NCBI GenBank assembly: GCA_021848375.1
Contig: JAJZUR010000008.1
Span: 1 to 21,558, forward strand
Reading direction: 5' to 3'
Source of the DNA: Pseudomonadota bacterium
Lineage (GTDB): Bacteria; Pseudomonadota; Gammaproteobacteria; UBA6186; Azoamicaceae
Length of the DNA: 21,558 bases
Shown here: piece by piece, positions 6,836 through 14,245 of the stretch
Layout: each line of letters opens with the position of its first letter
Position numbering within the stretch: the first letter of the stretch is position 1
Notes under the pieces: generated by a model
Seen by the model: only the letters and a program-made list of their open reading frames with translations
Told to the model about the DNA's origin: nothing
Databases searched by the model: none
Made by a program: the position numbers and the translations under genes

Positions 6836-9598
6836 CTAGCTGTTTTTAATCTCTTCTAGCCGGCCATTTAGTTTTGCTAAAGAGGCCGTAAATTCTAGTT
6901 GACGAGCTATCTCTTGATCAACAACGTCTTTAGGGGCATTTTCAACAAAGTTGGTATTGGAAAGTTTTTGCTTCGCTTTTTCCAGTTCTTTATTTAATTT
7001 GTCGATTTCTTTTTGCAGCCGATTAATTTCGGCATCTTTATCAATGAGACCGCCCAGCGGAATCAAGATTTCGAGATCCCCGACCAAAGCAGTGGCTGCA
7101 GGGGGACGGGTATCGTCTGGTTTTAGCCAATGGAGAGATTCTAATTTGGCCAAGGCACTAAGCCATTCGCTATAGTTTTTTATTCGAGTTTGATCTTCTG
7201 AATTGCCATTAAAAAATAAAACGGGAACTCGTTTGGAAGGCGGAACATTCATCTCTCCTCTGATATTGCGAATGGCTAAGATAATGGATTTAAGCCATTC
7301 AATATCCGCCTCTGCTTTGAGATCATGACACTCAACCGAGCTTTCAGGGTAAGGCTGTAACATAATGGTTTTACCGGAAATTCCTGAGAGAGGCGCAACT
7401 TTTTGCCAGATGGCTTCCGTAATATAAGGCATAAAGGGATGTAGTGCCCTCAGCATTTCTTCTAGGATAGTTATCAAGGTAAAACGGGCGCCAGCAGCGG
7501 TGGAATTTTCATTCATTGAATTCAAGACAGGTTTTGTCAGCTCTAAATACCAATCGCAATATTCATTCCAGGTGAAATCATATAAAGCTTGGGCTGCTAA
7601 ATCAAAGCGGTATTCCCCCAGATGTTTTTCAACGGCAAGTTTCACCCGCTGCCAAGCGGATACAATCCAATTATCCGCTGTAGACCATGATTTTACAGTG
7701 CTTTCATCTCCCATTTTCCCTTCGGTATTCATTAACACAAAGCGAGCCGCATTCCAAAGTTTGTTACAAAAATGTCGGTTTCCTTCGATGCGTTTTAGAT
7801 CAAAACGAATAAAACGTGCGCTGGTGGCAAGCGTTGCATAGGTAAAACGAAGCGCATCCGTACCATAAGCGGGAATACCATTTGGAAATTCTTCAGAGGT
7901 TGTTGCTTCGATGGCTTTGGCTAATTGCGGCTGCATGAGACCATAGGTACGTTTTTGAATGAGGGCTGGGAGATCGATGCCATCAATCAGATCAATTGGA
8001 TCTATCACATTTCCTTTGGTTTTGGACATTTTTTGACCGTTTTGATCTTGTATCAAACCATGGATATAAACGGTCTCAAAAGGCATTTCGTTGGTAAATT
8101 TTAGACCAAACATGATCATTCGTGCGACCCAGAAAAAGATAATATCAAAACCAGTAACTAATACTTGGGTCGGATAAAAGGTTTGTAAAAGCTCAGTATT
8201 TTCTGGCCAGCCTAAGGTTGAAAAAGGCCACAATGCGGATGAAAACCAGGTATCGAGCACATCTTCGTCTTGTCTTAAGGGAAGGGTAGCTGCTAATTTA
8301 TATTTTATTCGAACTTCCGCTTCATCTTTAGCGACATAAATATTTCCAGCATCATCATACCATGCAGGGATCCGATGACCCCACCATAATTGGCGGCTGA
8401 TACACCAATCCTGAATGTTACGCATCCATTCAAAGTACGTCTTAGACCAATTATCGGGTACAAATTTGATGTTTCCATTTTCAACCGCTTCTAATGCAGG
8501 TTTAGCGAGCGTTTCGACTTTTACAAACCACTGATCGGTTAATAAAGGCTCAATGATGGCGCCGCTGCGATCACCTTTGGGAATTTTTAAAATGTGCGGC
8601 TCTATTTTTTCGATTAATTTTAATGCATTGAGATCTTTTATGACTCTTTCGCGCGCCACAAAGCGATCTAGCCCTTGGTAGGCTTTCGGTACCGCATCGT
8701 TTAGCGTTGCGTCTAGATTCATAATATTCAATTGCGGGAGGCTGTGACGTGCCCCCATCGCATAATCATTAAAATCATGCGCTGGGGTTATTTTGACACA
8801 GCCAGTCCCAAAAGCGGGATCAATACTGTCGTCGGCAATGACCGGGATTAACCGATCGGTGAGCGGTAGTTGTAGCATTTTACCGATGAGAGCACGGTAA
8901 CGGGGATCTTCCGGGTGTACGGCAACGGCAACATCGCCAAATAGGGTTTCAGGACGAGTAGTCGCAACCACAACGGAACCAGAACCTTCTGGAAAAGGAT
9001 AGTGAATATACCAAAGCGAGCCATTTTCATCTTCAGATTCTACTTCGAGATCAGAAACGGCCGTTTTTAAGACAGGATCCCAATTGACTAAACGTTTACC
9101 CCGATAAATTAACCCTTCTTGATGTAACTGAACAAATACCTCAATCACGGCTTTGGATAAGCCTTCATCTAAGGTAAAGCGCTCTTTACTCCAATCGACC
9201 GATGCGCCGATCCGACGTAATTGTCGGGTAATATTACCGCCCGATTCATTTTTCCATTGCCAGATCCGATCCAAAAACGCTTCGCGGCCAATGACATGTC
9301 TGGATTGATTTTCAGCAATCAATTGCCGTTCCACCACCATTTGGGTTGCAATCCCAGCATGATCAGTTCCGACTTGCCATAGGGTATTATATCCTTTCAT
9401 ACGATGATAACGGATTAAGATATCCATTAACGTTTGTTGAAATGCATGCCCCATGTGCAAATGGCCTGTCACATTCGGTGGCGGGATCATAATACAATAA
9501 GGTTTGCCTTTACCGCTTGGCGCAAAACAACCTGAGTTTTCCCAATATTGGTACCACTCTTTTTCCAACGTTGCGGGATCATACGTTTTCTCTAGCAT
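6836..9598 (-). CDS. valS: Valyl-tRNA synthetase
   Basis: This class I aminoacyl-tRNA synthetase charges tRNA-Val and edits mischarged threonine. It has 920 residues, slightly shorter than E. coli ValS (951). The PPPNVTGHLHMGHAF block contains the HIGH-type motif HMGH at residues 48-51. The CP1 editing domain follows (TTRPETLFGDVAVAVHP, GTGCVKITPAHDFNDY). The KMSKS loop reads KMSKT at 523-527. The anticodon-binding domain contains FCNKLWNAARFVLMN, and the C-terminal tail from about residue 860 is a lysine- and glutamate-rich coiled coil typical of ValRS. It starts 17 bases after the pepA stop and is probably cotranscribed with it. Confidence 0.98.
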   Translation of the reverse strand: MLEKTYDPATLEKEWYQYWENSGCFAPSGKGKPYCIMIPPPNVTGHLHMGHAFQQTLMDILIRYHRMKGYNTLWQVGTDHAGIATQMVVERQLIAENQSRHVIGREAFLDRIWQWKNESGGNITRQLRRIGASVDWSKERFTLDEGLSKAVIEVFVQLHQEGLIYRGKRLVNWDPVLKTAVSDLEVESEDENGSLWYIHYPFPEGSGSVVVATTRPETLFGDVAVAVHPEDPRYRALIGKMLQLPLTDRLIPVIADDSIDPAFGTGCVKITPAHDFNDYAMGARHSLPQLNIMNLDATLNDAVPKAYQGLDRFVARERVIKDLNALKLIEKIEPHILKIPKGDRSGAIIEPLLTDQWFVKVETLAKPALEAVENGNIKFVPDNWSKTYFEWMRNIQDWCISRQLWWGHRIPAWYDDAGNIYVAKDEAEVRIKYKLAATLPLRQDEDVLDTWFSSALWPFSTLGWPENTELLQTFYPTQVLVTGFDIIFFWVARMIMFGLKFTNEMPFETVYIHGLIQDQNGQKMSKTKGNVIDPIDLIDGIDLPALIQKRTYGLMQPQLAKAIEATTSEEFPNGIPAYGTDALRFTYATLATSARFIRFDLKRIEGNRHFCNKLWNAARFVLMNTEGKMGDESTVKSWSTADNWIVSAWQRVKLAVEKHLGEYRFDLAAQALYDFTWNEYCDWYLELTKPVLNSMNENSTAAGARFTLITILEEMLRALHPFMPYITEAIWQKVAPLSGISGKTIMLQPYPESSVECHDLKAEADIEWLKSIILAIRNIRGEMNVPPSKRVPVLFFNGNSEDQTRIKNYSEWLSALAKLESLHWLKPDDTRPPAATALVGDLEILIPLGGLIDKDAEINRLQKEIDKLNKELEKAKQKLSNTNFVENAPKDVVDQEIARQLEFTASLAKLNGRLEEIKNS

Positions 9599-9615
9599 AA
9601 AATAATCTTACAAAA

Positions 9616-11121
9616 TTAAGATGCGGCGGGTAAGTAATCCAGTAAATACTGAACCAACAACGCAACGGGTCGCCCAGTCGCGCCGCGTTCTTTACCACTG
9701 GAGCGTGTAGCCACACCGGCAATGTCTAAATGCGCCCACTTAAATTTTTTGGTAAAGCGGGATAAGAAACAAGCCGCCAGCACCGAACCTACTTCAGGCG
9801 GATTCGCAACGTTTGCGACATCAGCGAAGTTACTGTTTAAAGACTCTTGATATTCATCCCACAGAGGCATTTCCCAACAGCGATCACCACTCGTCATCCC
9901 TGCATTAAAGAGTTCTTTGGCAAGCGGTGGATAATTACTAAATAACCCGCTTGCTTGTGAGCCTAACGCTAAAATGATCGCGCTGGTTAAAGTTGCAACA
10001 TCAATCACAATTTCCGGATCAAACCGTTCAGAGTACGTCAGCGCATCACACAATACGAGACGACCTTCCGCGTCGGTATTTAAAATCTCGATGGTAAGGC
10101 CAGACATACTGGTGATAATGTCCTCAGGACGCGTGGCTGAATTTCCTGGCATATTTTCAGCACTTGCTATGACGCCGATGATGTTGAGTGGGAGTTCCAG
10201 TTCGGCTGCAGCGCGTAAGGTTGCTAAGACGGCTGCGCCTCCGCACATATCATATTTCATGCCAATCATTGCGATGGGTGGTTTTAATGAATTACCACCC
10301 GTATCAAATGTGATCCCTTTACCCACTAATACGATGGGTTTTTGTTTATCTTTGCGGCCCCTATATTCCAAAGTGATTAAGCGTGGAGGATTTTTGCTGC
10401 CTTGTCCAACGGATAATAGCGCACCCATTTTAAGTGCTGCGATTTGTTTTTCATCTAAAATCGCCGCACTGAGACTGGGAAAGCTTTTCGCAAGTTTTTC
10501 TGCTTCTTTCGCAAGGTAACTTGGCGTACAAATATTCGGCGGAAGATTGCCTAAATCTTTGGCAAAGGCAATACCATTTGCAATGGCTTGTCCTTCCGTT
10601 ATCGCGCGTTCAGCTTCTCGAATTTCTTTTTTGCTCGGAATGCCTAGCGCCATGCGTTTTAGGTTTTGACGAACTTTTTCTTTTTGACTTTTAAATTGAT
10701 CAAATCGATAAAATGCCTCGATCGTCATTTGCACGATTTGTCTGACTTTCCAATGAACATCTCGATTCTTCACTGGGAGTTCAACTAAATAACAAGCGGC
10801 CTCAATGGCACCCGTTTGGAGAATGCGGCTAATCATTTTTCGGATGATGTCGCGAAAGGCTTTATCCGCTAATTCGCGTTCACTTCCGCACCCAATCAAT
10901 AATACGCGTTCTGCCGTGACATTGGGTACGTGATGTAACAATAAAATTTGTCCAAGCTTGCCCTCCATATCCCCAGTTCGCAAGATATTTTTGAGGTAAC
11001 CTTCACACAGCGTATCTACACTCTCTGCCGCCGAAGACATTTTTTGGTTTTCAAATATTCCAAGAACGATGCAATCTGATCGTTGTTTTTCTGGAAGTGT
11101 GGTTTTTGCGCTAAATTCCAT
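9616..11121 (-). CDS. pepA: Leucyl aminopeptidase PepA (M17 family)
   Basis: This is a cytosolic hexameric dimetal aminopeptidase that removes N-terminal residues from peptides. In E. coli, PepA (XerA/CarP) also binds DNA at cer sites and at carAB. I choose the ATG at 11121, giving 501 residues starting MEFSAKTTLPEKQRSDCIV, close to the E. coli N-terminus. A longer frame from a TTG at 11142 lacks a ribosome site. The metal and active-site blocks VGKGITFDTGG, MKYDMCGGAAV and NTDAEGRLVLCDALTY are intact, and the end carries HLDIAGVATRS and GATGRPVALL. The family usually has ISIKP after FDSGG; here it reads NSLKP. valS follows directly, and lptF is divergent upstream. Confidence 0.97.
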   Translation of the reverse strand: MEFSAKTTLPEKQRSDCIVLGIFENQKMSSAAESVDTLCEGYLKNILRTGDMEGKLGQILLLHHVPNVTAERVLLIGCGSERELADKAFRDIIRKMISRILQTGAIEAACYLVELPVKNRDVHWKVRQIVQMTIEAFYRFDQFKSQKEKVRQNLKRMALGIPSKKEIREAERAITEGQAIANGIAFAKDLGNLPPNICTPSYLAKEAEKLAKSFPSLSAAILDEKQIAALKMGALLSVGQGSKNPPRLITLEYRGRKDKQKPIVLVGKGITFDTGGNSLKPPIAMIGMKYDMCGGAAVLATLRAAAELELPLNIIGVIASAENMPGNSATRPEDIITSMSGLTIEILNTDAEGRLVLCDALTYSERFDPEIVIDVATLTSAIILALGSQASGLFSNYPPLAKELFNAGMTSGDRCWEMPLWDEYQESLNSNFADVANVANPPEVGSVLAACFLSRFTKKFKWAHLDIAGVATRSSGKERGATGRPVALLVQYLLDYLPAAS

Positions 11122-11236
11122 AACATAATCCTCAACAGCCAAGCAAAAGTAGTTTAAGCTCTGAAAAACTGTTAGTGTACCTGAATTCAGCGTGATTTTG
11201 TACGTTCTTTGGATGAAAAGAGACTGGTTGATTAAA
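11122..11236. other. Shared upstream region of divergent pepA and lptF
   Basis: These 115 bases must carry the start signals of both divergent units, unless lptF starts upstream of 11237. I see a TACACT that could be a -10 box on the minus strand, near 11177, but no good -35 box at a proper distance. I see no convincing plus-strand promoter. No operator-like dyad stands out. Confidence 0.4.
11129..11133 (-). promoter_or_regulatory. pepA ribosome-binding site
   Basis: On the minus strand GAGGA lies 7 bases before the ATG at 11121. It fixes the MEFSAKT start and argues against the in-frame TTG at 11142, which lies upstream of this site. Confidence 0.75.
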
Positions 11237-12334
11237 ATGCGGATTATTGCTAGATATATAACTAAAGAAATAGTAACGACATTTTGTGTTGTAACGATAG
11301 TATTGTTACTGATTGTCTTAAGTAATCGTTTTGTTCACTATCTTGCTAAAGCGGCGACCGGTGAATTGCCAATCAGTGTTGTTTTTAATATCGTCGGACT
11401 GTATATTCCTGAGTTGCTAAGCTACCTTATTCCCTTAGGGTTGTTTGTGGCTATTCTCTTTGCGTTTGGTCGTTTATACGTTGATAGTGAAATGACGGTT
11501 TTTGCGGCGTGCGGAATTAGTACTCAATACATCATTCGTCTGACGTTAACGATTGCCTCGATTATCATGTTATTAACCGCTCTTTTAACCTTATGGATAG
11601 TTCCGAAAGTAGCAGAGATCCGTGAGCAAGTCATGTCAGAAGGTGAAACATTTGGCGTGATGCAATCGTTACTGCCTGAACGGTTTCAAACGTTTTCCGA
11701 TGGAAGTCTGGTTTTTTATATTGAAGGCGCTGCCGCAAAGAAAGATGACAGTTTAAAAGGAATTTTCATTGCAGAAAGGCCCAGTCAACCAGGGTCAACG
11801 GAAAGAGGATGGACACTGATTACGGCAGAAGAAGCGCAAATCAAGCGAGAGGATAATGATGAATCCTTTTATTTGGTTTTGAGAAAGGGACAGCGTTATC
11901 AAGGGTTACCGGGTACGGCAAATTATACGGTCATTTCCTTTGATGAGTATGGACGGGCGATCCCAAATAACAACGAGCAAAAACCGAGCGATACTTTAAG
12001 ATTAGTGAATACGACAACGCTATTGAATTCGGATCTGCCGCAAGACGCAGCAGAGTTACAATGGCGTTTGTCGCTACCCATCAGTGTCATTATTTTGGCT
12101 TTAATAGCAGTTCCATTAGCGCGGGTAAGAACAAGACAAGATCGGTTTGCGAGATTTCTCCCAGCGATTGTTATCTACATTATTTACTATAACTTATTTA
12201 CCATCAGTCGCCGGTGGGTAGCAGCTGGCGTTATCCCTAGTTATCTCGGTGTTTGGTGGGTTCATGGTTTATTTTTATGTGTGGCGTTGGTTTTAATTGC
12301 CAAAGAAACGCATTGGTTTAAAAGAGCGGGCTGA
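11237..12334 (+). CDS. lptF: LptF, LPS export permease subunit
   Basis: LptF is one of the two inner-membrane subunits of the LptB2FG ABC transporter, which extracts LPS from the inner membrane and passes it to LptC and LptA. I start at the ATG at 11237 (MRIIARYITKEIV), which aligns with the E. coli N-terminus and gives 365 residues (E. coli 366). In-frame GTG at 11192 and ATG at 11213 would add unlike residues and have no better ribosome site. Three N-terminal membrane segments contain the family pattern PELLSYLIPLGLFVAILFAFGRLYVDSEMTV. A periplasmic beta-rich domain follows, then three more segments. The stop and the lptG start share one base (TGATG). Confidence 0.94.
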   Translation: MRIIARYITKEIVTTFCVVTIVLLLIVLSNRFVHYLAKAATGELPISVVFNIVGLYIPELLSYLIPLGLFVAILFAFGRLYVDSEMTVFAACGISTQYIIRLTLTIASIIMLLTALLTLWIVPKVAEIREQVMSEGETFGVMQSLLPERFQTFSDGSLVFYIEGAAAKKDDSLKGIFIAERPSQPGSTERGWTLITAEEAQIKREDNDESFYLVLRKGQRYQGLPGTANYTVISFDEYGRAIPNNNEQKPSDTLRLVNTTTLLNSDLPQDAAELQWRLSLPISVIILALIAVPLARVRTRQDRFARFLPAIVIYIIYYNLFTISRRWVAAGVIPSYLGVWWVHGLFLCVALVLIAKETHWFKRAG

Positions 12335-13401
12335 TGAAAATTTTAGATAAATACATCGCAAGACAAATCAACACTTTTATCTTAATTGTCGCTTTGGCGT
12401 TTTGGGGATTTGATATCTTTTTTAACTTAGTGCATGAATTACAAGTGGTGGGGAAAGGGCAATATACGCTGGGGGTTGCTCTACAGTATTTGTCGTTGAT
12501 TACGCCTAGTCGTCTTTATACTCTTTTTCCCTGGGCAGCATTAATTGGCACGTTGATTAGTCTTGGCGCTTTAGCGAATCACAGTGAGTTAGTGGTGATG
12601 CGCACCAGTTCGGTTTCTGTTGCGAGAATTACGTGGTCGGTTTTAAAAGCTGCACTTATTTTATTGATTGTTGTGGTATTTTTAGGAGAAGGCGTTGCTC
12701 CTTTGACGGAGCGGGTCGCACAACATATTCGAACACTTGCGTTAAGCGATGGACAATCCATTCAAACTGCCTACGGTATTTGGGTGCGCCAAGGTCAAGA
12801 ATTTATCCATGTGCAATCGACGCGGTCGGATGGTGAATTACTGGGTGTTACGCGTTATCAATTTGATGATAAAAGAAAATTAAAAGAAGTGATGTTTGCC
12901 AAACGTGCAGACCCTGTCAAAGAAGGTTGGCAACTATACGATGTGCAAGGGACAATATTTTTGGATAAAAAGACGTGGGTATTTAAAGAAGCAGTCAAAA
13001 GGGTACATCAACTCGTGGAACCTCAGATTTTAGAAACTGCGATGGTGAAACATCCGGAGCGTTTATCGCTATTAGCGTTATGGGGTGGGATCCAATATCG
13101 CGTAAAAAACGGGCTGAGTAGCCAACAATATGAATTAGCGCTTTACACGAAGCTGTTTCAGCCGCTGGTTATTTTGATGATGGTTTTTTTAGCGGTCCCT
13201 TTTGTTTTTGGACCATTACGTTCTGTCAGTATGGGATTTAGAATTGTCGTTGGTATTTTTGTAGCCTTTTTATTTAATACGTTAAATAGCCTATTTGCGC
13301 CATTGGCGATTGTTTATCAATTCCCTCCTTTATTAGCGGTCTTGTTGCCCATTATTGTTTTTACGGGCGTTGGGATTTTCATTTTACGTCGCGCGAAGTA
13401 G
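12334..13401 (+). CDS. lptG: LptG, LPS export permease subunit
   Basis: LptG is the partner of LptF in the LptB2FG transporter. It has 355 residues, in the normal range. It has an N-terminal membrane block starting MKILDKYIARQINTFI, with the SLITPSRLYTLFPWAALIGTLISLGALANHSELVVMRTS region typical of LptG. A periplasmic domain (about residues 125-260) and three C-terminal membrane segments complete it. It is coupled to lptF by the TGATG overlap. It converges on the hpt-like gene with only 15 bases between stops and no terminator hairpin visible. Confidence 0.94.
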   Translation: MKILDKYIARQINTFILIVALAFWGFDIFFNLVHELQVVGKGQYTLGVALQYLSLITPSRLYTLFPWAALIGTLISLGALANHSELVVMRTSSVSVARITWSVLKAALILLIVVVFLGEGVAPLTERVAQHIRTLALSDGQSIQTAYGIWVRQGQEFIHVQSTRSDGELLGVTRYQFDDKRKLKEVMFAKRADPVKEGWQLYDVQGTIFLDKKTWVFKEAVKRVHQLVEPQILETAMVKHPERLSLLALWGGIQYRVKNGLSSQQYELALYTKLFQPLVILMMVFLAVPFVFGPLRSVSMGFRIVVGIFVAFLFNTLNSLFAPLAIVYQFPPLLAVLLPIIVFTGVGIFILRRAK

Positions 13402-13416
13402 CTTTCCCCGCGCAAC

Positions 13417-14025
13417 CTATTTTTCTTCAAGGATATAGAGCCCGGGCAATTCTCGATAATGACCGTTGTAATCGATACCGTACCCAACGACGACGCGATT
13501 TTTATCATCGTCTGGAAATTTTTTCATGAGCGCATTCATATTGAATAATTCAAAATCGGGATAATAAACAGTTTGATCACGTGTTTTTTTAGAGAATAAT
13601 ACTAAGGATTTAAGGCTTTTGGGATGTTTTTCTTTAAGCACTTTGATAATGGCACTCAGGGTATTGCCGCTATCCAACACATCATCGACAATTAAAATAT
13701 TTTTGCCTTTAACTTTTAGTTTTTCTATCCCGGTTAATCTCACTTTACCCCCTGGCCCATGTTCATCGCCATAGGTATTGGCTTGTACATATTCAAGCGT
13801 TACGGGGATTTTCAAGTTTCGGATCAAATCGGAAGTTAAGCAAATCGCACCTTTCATCACCATAATAATAGTGATAGATTCGCCCTGATAATTTTTGTTA
13901 ATTTCTTTTGCGGTTTCCTGAAGCTTTTTGGCTATCATTTGAGGAGAAACTAACACTTTAAGTTCTTCCGCCGCAAAGGAAAGTGAGCTAAAGCAGAGGG
14001 TCAATAACGCGAAATATTTGTTCAT
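13417..14025 (-). CDS. Hypoxanthine-type phosphoribosyltransferase with Sec signal peptide
   Basis: The 202-residue product has a type I phosphoribosyltransferase domain of the hypoxanthine/guanine group. MVMKGAICLTSDLIR (55-69) matches the LRGSFMFMADL block of E. coli Hpt. The PRPP loop VDDVLDSGNTL is at 113-123. A lysine at 146 sits in the base-binding strand, and the C-terminus has VVVGYGIDYNGHYRELPGL. Such enzymes normally convert hypoxanthine or guanine plus PRPP to IMP or GMP in the cytosol. Here residues 1-18 form a classic signal peptide: MNK, a hydrophobic core, and SFA before A19, a signal peptidase I site. The start has a strong ribosome site 5 bases upstream. There is extra sequence near 162-176 beside the purine pocket. 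Export is inferred, and the substrate is uncertain. Confidence 0.88.
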   Translation of the reverse strand: MNKYFALLTLCFSSLSFAAEELKVLVSPQMIAKKLQETAKEINKNYQGESITIIMVMKGAICLTSDLIRNLKIPVTLEYVQANTYGDEHGPGGKVRLTGIEKLKVKGKNILIVDDVLDSGNTLSAIIKVLKEKHPKSLKSLVLFSKKTRDQTVYYPDFELFNMNALMKKFPDDDKNRVVVGYGIDYNGHYRELPGLYILEEK

Positions 14026-14030
14026 TGTTA

Positions 14031-14036
14031 CTCCTC
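14031..14036 (-). promoter_or_regulatory. Strong ribosome-binding site of the hpt-like gene
   Basis: The minus strand reads GAGGAG, five bases before the ATG at 14025. It decides the start at MNKYFALL and so includes the signal peptide. A cytosolic form starting at the next methionine (residue 30) would have no such site. Confidence 0.8.
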
Positions 14037-14048
14037 GAATCATAGGCA

Positions 14049-14077
14049 ATTATATAGGCATTGCGCTAGATATCCAA
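14049..14077 (-). promoter_or_regulatory. Sigma-70-type promoter of the hpt-like gene
   Basis: On the minus strand TTGGAT (14072-14077) is followed after 17 bases by a perfect TATAAT (14049-14054). The predicted transcript would begin near 14042, leaving a leader of about 17 bases. This rules out an alternative TTG start at 14049, which lies inside the -10 box. Confidence 0.65.
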
Positions 14078-14101
14078 TATGTAGGGGCACAAAAGGGTAT
14101 C

Positions 14102-14129
14102 TTGCGGAGCATTCGGGAGGCATGATAAC
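14102..14129 (+). promoter_or_regulatory. Possible promoter of tRNA-Val
   Basis: TTGCGG (14102-14107) and GATAAC (14124-14129) are 16 bases apart and end 25 bases before the mature tRNA. Both boxes are imperfect, but the tRNA is flanked by minus-strand genes and needs its own promoter. Confidence 0.4.
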
Positions 14130-14154
14130 CTTAACCGCTTGCAAACAAAAATTT

Positions 14155-14229
14155 AGGCGCGTAGCTCAGTGGTAGAGCACCACCTTGACATGGTGGTGGT
14201 CGGTGGTTCGATCCCACTCGCGCCTACCA
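14155..14229 (+). tRNA. tRNA-Val (anticodon GAC)
   Basis: A complete cloverleaf of 75 bases can be drawn. The acceptor arms are AGGCGCG (14155-14161) and CGCGCCT (14219-14225), with discriminator A and an encoded CCA at 14227-14229. The D arm is GCTC/GAGC around AGTGGTA. The anticodon stem CCACC/GGTGG encloses the loop TTGACAT, giving anticodon GAC, which reads GUC and GUU valine codons. The T arm GGTGG/CCACT encloses TTCGATC. The gene stands alone between two genes transcribed on the other strand. Confidence 0.96.
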
Positions 14230-14245
14230 GAGATGTCTGACACCT

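Noticed and set aside
8848..9030. Small open frames antisense or out of frame within valS and other genes
   Set aside because: They lie wholly within well-supported genes, have no ribosome sites or recognisable motifs, and look like chance frames.
11122..11142. Upstream TTG start for pepA adding seven residues
   Set aside because: It has no ribosome site, while GAGGA sits correctly for the ATG at 11121, and the E. coli protein starts at the same MEFS sequence.
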